Positions 12,602 through 24,700 of a stretch of 64,000 nucleotides of DNA are shown here, one piece after another. The notes beneath the pieces are model-generated. The model saw nothing but the letters and a program-made list of their open reading frames with translations. It had not been told where the DNA came from and ran no database searches. The number at the start of each line of letters is the position of its first letter. The stretch's first letter is position 1. The position numbers and the translations under genes are program-made. Source of the stretch: Rhabdornis inornatus (taxonomy: Eukaryota > Chordata > Aves > Passeriformes > Rhabdornithidae); the NCBI GenBank assembly GCA_013397075.1, contig VWZS01007473.1, positions 372,001 to 436,000 of the forward strand, read 5' to 3'.

Positions 12602-12682
12602 AATCTTCTCCCCATGCTTTTCTCCTGAGCACTGCCGGGGGTGCTGGAAAAGCGGAGGGCAAGTCTTTGTCTGACGCCAAAA

Positions 12683-12712
12683 ATGTCTTCAGTGAAGAGG
12701 CCAAGAGGAAGG
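12683..12712 (+). CDS. CHD9: CHD9 exon W1, coding part (alternative first exon, residues 1-10)
   Basis: Encodes MSSVKRPRGR and ends in phase 0 at a strong donor, AGG|GTAAGTGA. The ATG has A at -3. The same frame upstream has a TGA at 12626-12628 and no other ATG, which decides the start. No acceptor with a pyrimidine tract precedes it, so it is read as a first exon inside the CpG island. Spliced to W2 it forms KRPRGRPPSKK, an AT-hook with its RGRP core at the junction. It could instead be a little-used exon, since transcript evidence cannot be seen here. The 1131-nt intron that follows holds only the YY1-type site. Confidence 0.75.
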
Positions 12713-15700
12713 GTAAGTGAGAGCCTGAATGAGTGGGAGGAGGAGGGGTTCTTTGGGCTAAAAGGCTAATGGGATTGAATAACCTTCCTTATTACTGGCT
12801 GCTGCTGCGGGAGCCGCATCGCCATCTTGAGCTGTTCCCGAGCTGGGTCCGGCTGTTTGTTCCAGCCCCGGGGCTTTAAGGTGGCATCGGGAGCGGCCCC
12901 ATCCCTGCCTCCCGCCCCCGCCGCCCATGAGGCACCTATAGAACATGTATCCCGGGAAGTGCACGGGGTTTGGCCAGAAAATGTGTTTGGAAATTCCTGG
13001 TGGCTTTTCTTCCTGCTCTAGGCAGAGGCGCGTTTACGGGTGAGAACGTAACATAACTGTTATCTGCTGGGGTTTTGTGTTTGAATAGGAAATTCTTTCC
13101 ATTCCTCAAAGGGGGAGGGGAGGAAAGCAAAAACATGTCTTCTGGCTGGCTGCAGGAGAGGCTCATCAGCCCCGTAAACAATTCTGCGTCCATGAAATGG
13201 GCATTAAAAACCCGAAGATAAAAACAAGTTACGTCTTTTATCCGAGGCATGGAGTGTATGTTGATCTAAATAAAAGAAACTGTGTTTTCTGATCCGTTTA
13301 TGGATATAGAGCTGTGTAATTTTAGTTTTGGTTTTATCTTTTGTCTGTTTTTTAATCTTGGTGTTGTTCGAGCATCTGTTGTGTTCATCACCGACTTAGT
13401 CCTGTAGATCATTCATCTGCTTTAAGGTAACTGTGGTCCTGGTATGCTACCAAAGGAAAACACACTGTTACCTTCGAGAGCTCCTCACTTTCTCATATTT
13501 TACTGGAGGTGTTGGACGTGTGTGTCAAATGTATGCGAATGCTGCAAAGGTTAAGGATTGGTTTCTTGTATTACAGAGATGGAGAGAAGGCTGAGAGAAT
13601 TTCAGAAGGGTATTTTTTATTGACTTTGAGTACTTGGATTGGTTGTTCAAAGCCAACAATTGAGGTAGTTATTTTGAAACCCACGCCATTCTGTGGTATA
13701 AAGTGAATTCCTCATTTTTTGTGTCTGCATAAGTCCCTGGCAGTTACATTTTTAAAAAATGCATATCGTATCAAAAATGTTTGCACTTTTTCTTTATATC
13801 TTTAAAATAAAGGGATTTAATTTACTTTTGTTTTTTGCTGCAGCCTCCTTCCAAGAAGACTGATGGTTCAGGATCATATACTAAGTTGCAGAATACCCAG
13901 GTGAAGGCAATGTCTGAAAAGAAGCAGAAGAAAAAAACAGACTCGGAAAGTAAACAGGAGAAGGCAAATCGCATAATATCTGAAGCAATTGCAAAGGCAA
14001 AAGAGAGAGGAGAGAGAAACATTCCACGAGTAATGAGCCCTGAAAACTTCCCCAGTGTTTCAGCTGAAGGAAAAGAGGAAAAGAAGGGTAGAAAAGTTAA
14101 ATCCAAACCAAAGGATAAGGAAAGCAAAAAGCCGAAAACGGGTTCCTCATCCAAAATTAAAGAGAAAACAAAAATTGGGTAAGTAGATAAAAACATTGTC
14201 TTCTCTTCAGACCATAAATCCTTGATTAAAATGGAAACTGCTTACTGATAAAAAAATGTTCTCCTCCACTGCCTACACAAAATTCTTCCTGATTAAGTCC
14301 GTGTGTGGACTCTCTCATTCAGGAACAAGAATGCTCTGTTTTCTCCTCAGATAAAATCACTGTAGGAGTGTCCTTTTGAAAGGATTTATTTTAAATACGT
14401 ATTCTAAAATATTCTGTACTCACTTTGAAGTATAGACCCAAATATCTTTCATCTAGTTTTGTAATCCATTCTGACTCCAAACTAAGTTTTTCTGGATTAT
14501 AAATGCTGTCTTTATCAATTTTGGCATGTAGTTGCAATACAGTGTGCTTGATAAACTGCACAGGGAGGAAACTGGAAGTTCAATGAACTTGTAAGCAAGA
14601 GAATATTCTTACAGACATCATGTGTATAAAAAGTAAAGCACATACTGGAAAGATTAAATTCTAAGAACCTTGTAGTCTTCACTTATATCGGTTTTATCTG
14701 CCCTCTTAAAAGTTTTGCAGACTCAGCTGGGTCAAGCTGGGTGGATACCTTGAGGTGAGGAGCTTTCTGAAGGCTTTAGGTTTTGAATGCTCCAGGGCTT
14801 TCAGGAACTGGCTCCTCCTGGGACTCCAGAGCTAACCTTTGTTGCCTGTTTGCTTTTAAAGGAGAGAGTGTGATTTCCAATGTTGAGTACGTCAGTCAGA
14901 ACTTGAAATAGAAATCTTAGCTGCAGTCTGATTTGTTATTTAAAATCCATGCTCTTTTTGCAGTAGCAGAACTATTAGCTGGCACATCTCTCAAATGTCT
15001 CATATACATATGTATATTTTAATGTATGGAGCAGAAATGAATGTTCTTTTAATTAGCCTATATCTCTGTGTTTTCTTTTTTTTTCCTAGAGATCAGTGCT
15101 TTTCTTACATGTTTGAAGTAAACAATTTTGAGTAGTTATCCTGTAGTATGAAAGTTACTGCTCTATACCCAACTTTATTCTTAATGTGAACTTTTATGAT
15201 GTTAGTTTCTTTTTGTTCTGTTTATGTGTTGGTGTATGATGCTGCTTTTAAATGCACTGAGTAGTGCTTCCTTTTCTTTTTTTCTCCATCTAGTTTAAGG
15301 TGGGATTTTGGATGTGTACGTCCAAACTTGATTTCACTTCCGTGTTTCTGAATTTACTCATGTTCTATGACAAACATTTCGTGGGTCTGTCTAACCAGAA
15401 AACTTACATTGTTGTTTAGGTAGTGTCGGTTTCATGGAACCTTGTGGTTTGTCCTTAGTGTGCTTTTTATTCATTCTTTTGGATAATTGGCAAAACCTCA
15501 CAAAATATCATTGCTATGATATACCACAAAGTTGCCTTAATATTTTTACTGTTATTAAATGAATCAAGAAAAATAAAGAAAAAAATTAAACTCTTACCTG
15601 CAGTTTATGATTTTGCACTCAGTTTTGTCTTGATGAAATGCTGTGCTATGCAGATCCCTTAGGATCAATTTTCAGGATTTCATCAGACAGCATCAGTTGA

Positions 15701-18700
15701 GAAAGAGACATTTCTTAAACTATGTTTTTAACTGTGGTGTTTGTGTTTCATGCCAAGTACATGCAAGCTGCTAGAGGAGCTCGTATTTAATTGTGGTCGA
15801 TGTTTCATCATTTTGCATTGTGCTGTGAAGGTTTGCCTCCTCATTATTTAGCAGTTTAATCAGCTAATGCACCAGTAACACTCTGCTAACTTAGTCCTGC
15901 TGCTAGGTATTGCTTTCATTACATAGGATACATCCCTAAAATGGAGCAGTCAGGTCCTGGTGAGGAGCTCTGAAGAGTCTTCTAGAACCACGTATTGCAG
16001 ATTTCCCTTCGTATTTACAGAATTCCATTTTATTTAGATGGACAGCAGCAAATCAAATGCTTTGAGACCACCAGATACTTCATTTTTGTGTCCAAACAGA
16101 TTCATGTGTTGTGTTGAGTTAGCACTACTGTATATTCCTTATATAAATACATAGAATAATAACAAAGAATTGTTTAGCAAAGAGTACACCAGGATTGTGC
16201 AGAGCAGCAATAGCAGTAAGGCCTTGATTTTGTAAAAGAATAATCTTATCAAACTCTGCTTTCTATGCAGATGTAACTGCTGATATTATAGCAGAATAAT
16301 TACTACAAAATCACTATGCTTGTCTTTTCAACCATGGTTAAAAAAATTTTGTGGTCAATAAAATTTGTTTTATTCAGAGAAAACCAAAACTAAATAATAA
16401 GGAGTTCAGAAGACTAAAGAAGGTCTTGTAAAGGTTTTGTCTTATGTTCTGTTCTTAGAAAATATTTCTTAATGAATCTAAGCATATCCTTGGAATTATA
16501 TTGTTAAGTCAAAATAGGATTGGGTTTTTAAGTGTGTGGGTTGCTCCACTGATTTTCTCATTACCTTAAAATAAACTTTGACTGAATCTTGGGAGAAAAT
16601 TTCATTTTGCTTAAATAATACCTGTAAAAGACAAGTGCTTTATTGGGCAGGAAGGGAAGATCTCAGTTCAATGAAAACGTTGGGGTTTTTTTTTTTTCTT
16701 TTGGAAGGAAAGATTTTTGAGATCTGTTTAAAATGGGATAAAAAAATTAAAAATCTTTTTTAATCAATAATGGGAAAAACTTTATATTATAAATATATAT
16801 ACATATTTGTATATATGGCATTCCTTGCATTTAATCAGAAGACAAAACCTGAAATCCCCTCATGTTTTAAAAAGATAAGTAAACAAATTCCAATTGTTAG
16901 AAGCTATTATGAACTAATTTTTCCTGCAAGCAGTATAGCAGTGAGTGAAACCTTGAAGCCAGTAAAGGTTTACAATAAAAAAAAATTAGATCAATATACA
17001 TTTTCAATAGTAGTGGAGAATTTGTTTGGGTGCATCTGCTGTTCCATTTAGAAGGAGTTCTACTGTGCTATGTCCATCCCAGATGAATAAATTTCTTTTC
17101 AGTCAGGGTTTTCTGTAGCAAACCCATTTAACTTATGGGAACTCTTAAATCTGTTGATTCAGTTTGGATTTGGAATGTCAGAGCAATGCAGGAGGTGATG
17201 CAGAGTTGGGTGTGTTTGCGAAGGTCTGAAGTCACACGTATATTTTGGGTGATGCCTGTTTCATTTTTGCAGGCCAACAGGGATCTGAGCGATCTCAAAC
17301 AATAGCAAATACGTTGATTTATTCTTTTTTTTCTTTTGAGAAATACTTGAGGGACAGTTTTGATGTGGTCTTTCATATCTCTGCTCGCAGCAAACACAGC
17401 CTATTCAATAGAACCACAGTTGTACCCTCTGTAGCACTCAAACAGCAAACTCTTATTTAGATTGTGATCATAGAGTTTGACTTCTTAAAGGGCTTTTGTC
17501 TGTGTAGCAAGTTCTGTGTTGCTCTGGAGGAGGATTTTCAGAGTTACAGTTGAACTACTGCTACTGTAGAGCAGGAACACTAATTGCTGAATAGACCTTG
17601 ATAAAATTACCTGGTAACCATCAGTTTAAAAACAAAACTTGCTTTAAATTGTAATACAGCACAGCTTTTACTGAAATTGAGTAGCCCTCATCTGGGATCA
17701 AGAAGAGTTTTAACTACTGTGTATAGATTTAGGGGACAGGATGATTTTTTATCAGTTCCTGGTTTTTGTTGCTCAGACATCAGTTTGTGTTTGGTGGCTT
17801 CATGTTTACTGTTTATGTTTTCCTTAGAGATGCTCTGAGATCTACATGTACAGGAAAAATGTATAGCATGATTCATTCCAATTTATCATTGCTAGTTAAA
17901 AATTGCTAGCGGTTACTTTCTATAGTCAGGCTATAGTTTCTTTCTAAAGGTGAGGGTTAAGGTTTTATTTCTCTGAGCTGTGGAGACAGAGAAATAGTGT
18001 TTATTAATTTAATCAAGTTTATTAGAACTGGATTCTGTGGTTAGTAAAGTTTCTGTGTTTCTAAAGTATTGGTGAAGATAAATGACTGAATTATATCATT
18101 ACTGAGAACATTGTAAGGGTATGATAGAAATTATTAGAAGAATGTGTGTATAATATATTAAGTATTGCCAAATTATGTTAACCAATTTGCTTTATGCATT
18201 GATTACTGATTAAATTAATTCTTCAAAATTTGCTTTACAATTTCTCTGCAGATAGCAGAATCACTTGTCATATCCTGGCTATTTACCAAGGTGTATTGAC
18301 ATTTAGGAATCTATTTAAACCCTTTCATATTTTTGCGTAGAACTTGTTTCCATTTATAAGCTTTTTCTAATTGATTCTACTTCTTCCATCTAAGGTGATG
18401 CATATTTAATCTAAAAAGTCTACTTCTTTCCACTTGATGTGAAGAATTATGAATTTGTGAACATTCTCTTGTTCAAAAAAGTAGATTGGCATTTAGGTTT
18501 TATAGCTCTCAACGTATTCCCACCTACTCAAACATAAAATTAAATATCACAGCCCTGATGAAGAGCAACAGCTCTGCACTGGTGATGTGAAGGACAATAT
18601 CAGTTGAATACATTTAGGTAATTTTTTTTTCTTGATCACTGCATAGTTTAAATAAATAAGTCCCTCAAATTCCAATAACTGAATTTACAAATGTTTGAGT

Positions 18701-21700
18701 CGGAGTGATAGTCCTTCAGTTCAAAACTGCCGCCAGAAATGGGTGTATTATTTCATGTGCTAAAAGCAGTGGTGGATTGTGTTCATTAAGCCTTGAGTTA
18801 TGTAGCAGTGAATCCAGCAAGTAGGATGTGTTCCTGTGCACTGCTCAAGTGAGTAACTGTCTTTGTTGCCTTGAGCCTCGAGGTAGGTCTCACAAATACT
18901 GTTTACAAGCAGTTTTAGAACCTAGGATCCTGACAGATAATCTTTGCTTGTTGATCTGATAGTGTTAAGATGGTTTGAAACCCTTACAAACTCAGGTAGC
19001 AGCTCAGGATACATGGGGAGAGGGGTGGAGAGGAGGTGGTTCATCTGTCACACTGATGCTGTATTAAGTGCTACAGCTTGGATCTCTTAGGAGGCAGATG
19101 CTGGCAGTTGTCTTCATGTTTCATGCAGTGGGGCAAATGCTGGTGAGCTGGTCTGTGGCCAGAGAGAAGGAGTGGTTGCTGAATCCTTGAGTTCTGTTAG
19201 ATCTGTTAAAGTCATTATCTTGTGTTGTGATTAAAATGGCAATAAAGTCAAGATTTGGTCATCCTTCTGGGATGTCATTGCATGTGCTGAGCTGTGACTC
19301 GGTGAAGTTTTCTCTGCTCCCAGGTTGTAGTTTTGATGCATAAGTTTGGTCTAAGTGGCATCATCTAATGTTTCTACTGCAAACTGTAGAAATACAAAGT
19401 AGCGTGGCCTTATCAAATAAATAACTAAGCATTTGTTTGCATTTGTTCATTATTTGGCATTTGGCATTATTGTTTCAATGTAGTGTGAGCTTGAACTGCC
19501 AGTAGTTCCAAAAAGACTATTAGGAGTGCTTAAAAATCTCTGCACAGTCCAGAAGTTATTAATTTGAGATATAACTGGGGAAGGAGACAGTGGCTAATAT
19601 TCCTGTGTTTGTATTATTTATTAATCATACAATAAATGGATAAGAGAAAATGGTTTTATACCAGGAAATTAATTCTCATTAAAGAGGATACAGTATCTTG
19701 TCAAGGAAACTTCTACTTTGTCTTTTTAGCTAAGTTTCTAGTGATAAAGAATTGCTAATACTGTTGATAATGTAGGAGTTTTGTTGTTAGTAATTTAGCA
19801 AAGTGCTTTGGCTACAAATGATAATATCTGAGAGATGACTTTGGACACTAATAATTAGTTACTTGGTATTTTCTGTTTTGGGAAAATTGAAGTAAAATGA
19901 TGTATTAAAGGCCAGCTCTACTCCCTATTCCTGATGTGCCTAATACATATTTGCTGCCTTTTTCTTTCTATCCTCTTTAATATTTCCTTTTTCACTCTTT
20001 GGAAGGCTTTGAAAAGTGTTTCTCACTTTAAAGCTGTTCAGAGTACTGACTGTTTCCGTCACATTTGCTGCTATGACACAAAAGGGGAATGGAGCACATT
20101 CTGACTGGTTTTCATTTATAAGAAAGAAGTTGCAATGCTCCTCAAATAGTGATTCTTGGTAGCTCTAAACCATGGTAGGAGTCTTATGCTAAGGATCAGA
20201 AGTAATATTAGCTCATGAGAAATCTTCTTTTTAAACCTTTTTTGTGGTGTAAGTTTCTCAACATCTCTAGTTTGTAATTATAGAAGAAAAAACATGTATT
20301 AAAGAAATCTACAATGTCAAATTGTAGAAATATTTATAGATGTTATGTAATAAGATAAATATAAATTTAAAAAGGCAAGAGAAAGTGGAATTGGAGTGGA
20401 GTCTGGTGATATTATTTATGCCATGTCTACAGTGTGCTGTTAACTTTTCATAGAAACAGAATAGATAGTTTCTGTTCAGAACAGTTTGTTTCAGGGTGGA
20501 AAAAGGGATTTTAGCCAAGGATCTTTATGTTTTCGTGCAGAAATTTATAAACTGGCAAGAGAACTTGTTCGCTCAATGAAAATTTTTCACAGAATTTATC
20601 CAGTTTACAAGCTTCTGAAAGTCATTGTTTTCACATAGCAGATTTTTTTAGAAGTTTTTGGCCAAAATATGAGCAGATTGCATTTTTACTGGTAGAAATG
20701 TATGACTTTAGCACCATACTGTTGTTCAGCAACTTTTGATAGCAAGGAGCATTGTGATTCTGGGCACTGGATCAGAAAGAAGTGAAACTGCATTTATTCC
20801 TCTCATTGGCACCATATCCCTATAGAGGAAGAAACATTCTGATCTACCACATGCAGAGATACTCAGAAAATTTCAGGGAGATGCTTGTGCAGTACTGGGG
20901 TTAAGGATTGCAAGCTCAAAGCAAGACAAAAGGTGACAAATGGAATATTGTGTGTAAGGCTGCAAGAGCAGAGCAGAGGTGAATTCAGGGAGGGATTAAA
21001 ACTAAGAAAAGGAGAGGAACAAATGTGCAAGGAAAGATACAGCTAGGGCAGTCTAATCACAAAATACCCCATGTTCTAAAGCAGAAGGTCCTTAAGATCC
21101 TCAGCTATTCAATGGATACCACTAGAACCCACAGTAAACCCCGTATTCCTTCATGTGGTGCTTCTTGAGTGTTAAAGGACTCTTGAGCCTAGAATAGTAA
21201 ACAGTAGTGCATGAAATGAGAATGGGCTGTGGTTGCACAGATACAAATACTTAACATAGCGACATGCATTTAGGGATTGTTTTAATCTGTCATTTCAAAA
21301 AAGAGGATCAAAATTTGGAACAGATTGCCCAGGTACCTACCAGCTGTCAGCCTTGGAGATAAGTGGAACTTAACTGAGCTGAGCAACAAAAAAGGACTCT
21401 GAAGTTGGCTTTGAGGAGCCACAGGTCTTCCCAAGATCTCTTCCAGCTTGACTTGTATCTTACTACTTGCTTGATTAAAGAACATTCAGTTATCCTTTTT
21501 CTTTGGAAGAATTTAAGAGCAGGGAAAACACATATTCATACTTCCTACCATTTTTCCAAACTGTAAAGGTGCATATCAGGAACTTGATGGGATGGATATT
21601 GTTTCATGAATGATCTTTCAGGAAATTCTCACTGATAAGTTTACCAGATATCCCTTTAAATGCATGTTAAATTTTAGCATCCAGAATTCCATTTAACAAC

Positions 21701-24700
21701 AATTTCAGAAGGTCAATCACAATGTGCCTCGTCTGCATAATTTTGGAATATATTAGCTGATTTGACATATTAGTGACAAGTGCTAATGTAGCGCTTAAAT
21801 TTTATGAAACAAAGTGAGATAAAAATGGAAAAAGTGATTATCCAAGTCCGTCACTAGAAAGTGTCATATTGGACAGATACCCAAGAATACAAGTCTTAAA
21901 ATAAAAACCAAGAAAAAAAGAACGATGATTCCTAATCAGAGCTTGACAAGTGAGGGGAAAAAATGCTCAAACTAACCTTGAAGTCAATAGGGAAACAAGT
22001 GTGTTCATTGCTGAAATTATTTCCTGTGATTATGAAACATATTTTCTAAGTAATAATTAAACTGAGAACACCTAATGAAAAGCCAAGGACCAGAATTTAC
22101 TTGTGAACAAGCAGCTCTGTGATTATGCTGACTACAGCTTCATTTCAACCTGTATCCATCAGTGCTGTTCACTTTGTGCTAGAAGTAAAAAAATAATATT
22201 GGAGTGGAAAATCTTTCGTGGTTCTGGGGTTTTTTAGCCTTTCCACTGGACATACACAGTGATTAAATATTGAAAAGCAATGAAAATATTCATTGCTTCT
22301 GAAGATATACCTGCAGTCTTTTGTAAGGCATGTTGCTTAAACTTTCCGTAGTGTTTTGGTAATTTAAGATGCTTGTGTTCCATGTGAACTGTTAGTCTGG
22401 ACATAATAAATATATGTGTGCTCTTTTGTTTGAACACTTGCAAAGAGAAGTAAATTAGTTGTGTTTTAACCATTTCATTCTCACCAATGGTATTCTCATC
22501 AGGTGAACAATATGTTTGATGTTATATTGCTGTAAAAAAACTTGTCGGTATAAAGACTAAGATCTTGTGCTTAATTTGTTTGTAACATGGCAGAAGCAGC
22601 TTGTATGCTGGAACACTTTCCTCATTTTCTGTTACAAATCTGATCATAAGAAACTATATAAAATACACATTTTAGGACAGCTCTCTGATTTTCTTGAATA
22701 GTTTGTCATTATTCTACAATTACGCCACTGTAAACACATTTAAAGAAGTGTATTTGGCACATTTCAAATATGGAAAAATATTTTTATACCCTTTAGTTAG
22801 AAACAGATTTGATGAATTGGTATCATGATTTACAGTGTAATCTTTAAATGCAAACAGAGAAATAATTGGTGCTTTTTCATTAGAGTTTAACTAATTTATT
22901 CAGCACAATGGTGATTCTTAATATACTCTTGATAGGTTCTAATATTACTTACAGATTAAACTACCAGATTTTGGATATAGCTTATTTTTTTTTCTTAAGG
23001 GCAAAAAAAGATTTGTTCAATTCCTTATTTTTACCATTGAATGACTTATTTAAGCATAGAAGTTTCGCATGTCAGACAGCTTTGAGTGATTTGTAGGTTG
23101 TTCTCCAGAGTTATTTTTTTGAGTAAAAATAAGGGAAGCTACATTTCACAGTGGTAAATTTTTAATGATAAATCATTTAGTGTTGTGATCTGCAGACGGT
23201 ATCTCTGCTAACTTTGTGTAGTTTACCATTGTCAGTTGGTTTAAATGTTGGATTTTGTATTTCTGTTTCTCATGTAAAGATTTAAAATGTGTATGATAAT
23301 TAGGAATTTGTGATAGGAAGGTAGCTGTAGAGAAGCTCACTAACACTAGTGAACAATACGGTCTGCTGTAAGTATTTGAGACCTATTACTCATTTTTCAG
23401 ACGGTGCTATCTGAGTTATATATTGAGAATATGGGAATTGCTAGTGATTTGATCCTGAAGTTACACTCACTGGTGTACAGCATTCACTCAGGGACTGGGG
23501 TTTTGTTTCTGACAGAAAGCTGATAATCACACTGGGCAAAAAGCAGAAAAGGAAAAACGAATCTTCAGATGAATTGTCCGATGCTAAGCAGACTCCACAG
23601 CAGCCACTGAAAGATGAAGACACACAGGTAAGTAGTTGGTACTCTTCCTTTAGAAATTTCTGTGTGTTATATCTACAGATCTTTTTCACCTCTCTCCAGA
23701 AAGTTAAACTTCCTTTGACACAGTGACATTACTCTCACACTACTATGTATCTCATAGGTAGAACTTTTCATCATCAGCCACTTTTCTCAGTTGAAAATCA
23801 GAAAATCCTACAGGGTAGAATCCCTTTTCTAATGGGAATCAGTACCCTGCTTGTGTCTGTTTAATTTCAGTACAGAAGCCCATAGATTTGAGACTGTAAT
23901 ACTTAGTCTGAGCTGGCGGTTAGACCCGATCCTTCCTTTGGCTGAGTGTGAAAATGCAGAGATTGCCTAACAGACATTTGTCAGTGAAGCCAGCTCTTTG
24001 AGAACTTTTGAAAGGGTTATTTCAAGCTTTAATCTGTTTTGTTTTTTTTTTTTTCTGAGCTCTGCTTCTGTAGAAGCTGAAAGAACAGATTTCTTGCGGT
24101 GTTGGACCTGAAGGCAGCAATGATCAATATGCTGATAGGCTCTAGTTGCTTGTGGAATACTTCTGGAGGAAGTGCCAGATAAAGAACTGAAGTGGTCGAG
24201 TCATTCCCTTGAGAAATAGCTCTCTTGTAGCTTACTTTCTGCATTTTTTCCATAGATTGCCCTGAAATAATAGTAACATAGATAATTATTTCTAAAACTT
24301 GTGCACAAAGAAGCATGAATTGTTGATAAGAGGTTATATTCTATTTATGTTTGCATTAGTAACAGAATTATAACTTCTTGCTTTAGGGCAATCTCCAGTA
24401 AAGTAAGGTTATGTGTTGGAAATGCACAGCTTTTTATCCTGTGGCAATTTCATCCACAGAGGCAAAATCAGTATTCAAAGTAAGGTGCTGTTGAGTAAAA
24501 ATTAATTGCATTAGTTGATAATAGTTGTCAAAAAACAATTATGAGATACTGAATTGCCCTCTGGTGTTTCATGTATAATAATCCTGGAGGGGAAAAGGGA
24601 TCAGAAGCCATTTCCCATAATGGCTTCTCATTAACTGAAGTGATAGCTTGTCTTAGGTAAAGGTTGCCTGAAAGGATCTGTAACTTTTTAGTCGTGTGTT

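Larger units (their letters stand above)
12110..12720 (+). promoter_or_regulatory. CHD9: CpG-island promoter for an alternative CHD9 first exon
   Basis: GC and CpG content rise sharply here against AT-rich flanks, peaking around 12440-12590. GC-box-like GGGCGG sequences occur at about 12263 and 12274, and G-tract clusters at 12274-12292 and 12475-12495. No TATA box is evident. The island ends at W1, an exon with a consensus donor, so an internal promoter is the simplest reading. The start site was not located: the leader could begin anywhere between about 12400 and 12650. A poly-T and AT-rich region borders it upstream. Confidence 0.8.

Noticed and set aside
12315..12615. Overlapping minus-strand frames of 76-93 codons in the CpG island
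   Set aside because: GC-rich sequence lacks stop codons by composition; Pro/Arg/Ala-rich translations are typical of this artefact.
13822..14196. 124-codon minus-strand open frame
   Set aside because: Exact shadow of exon W2; Lys codons on the + strand read as Phe/Leu on the other.
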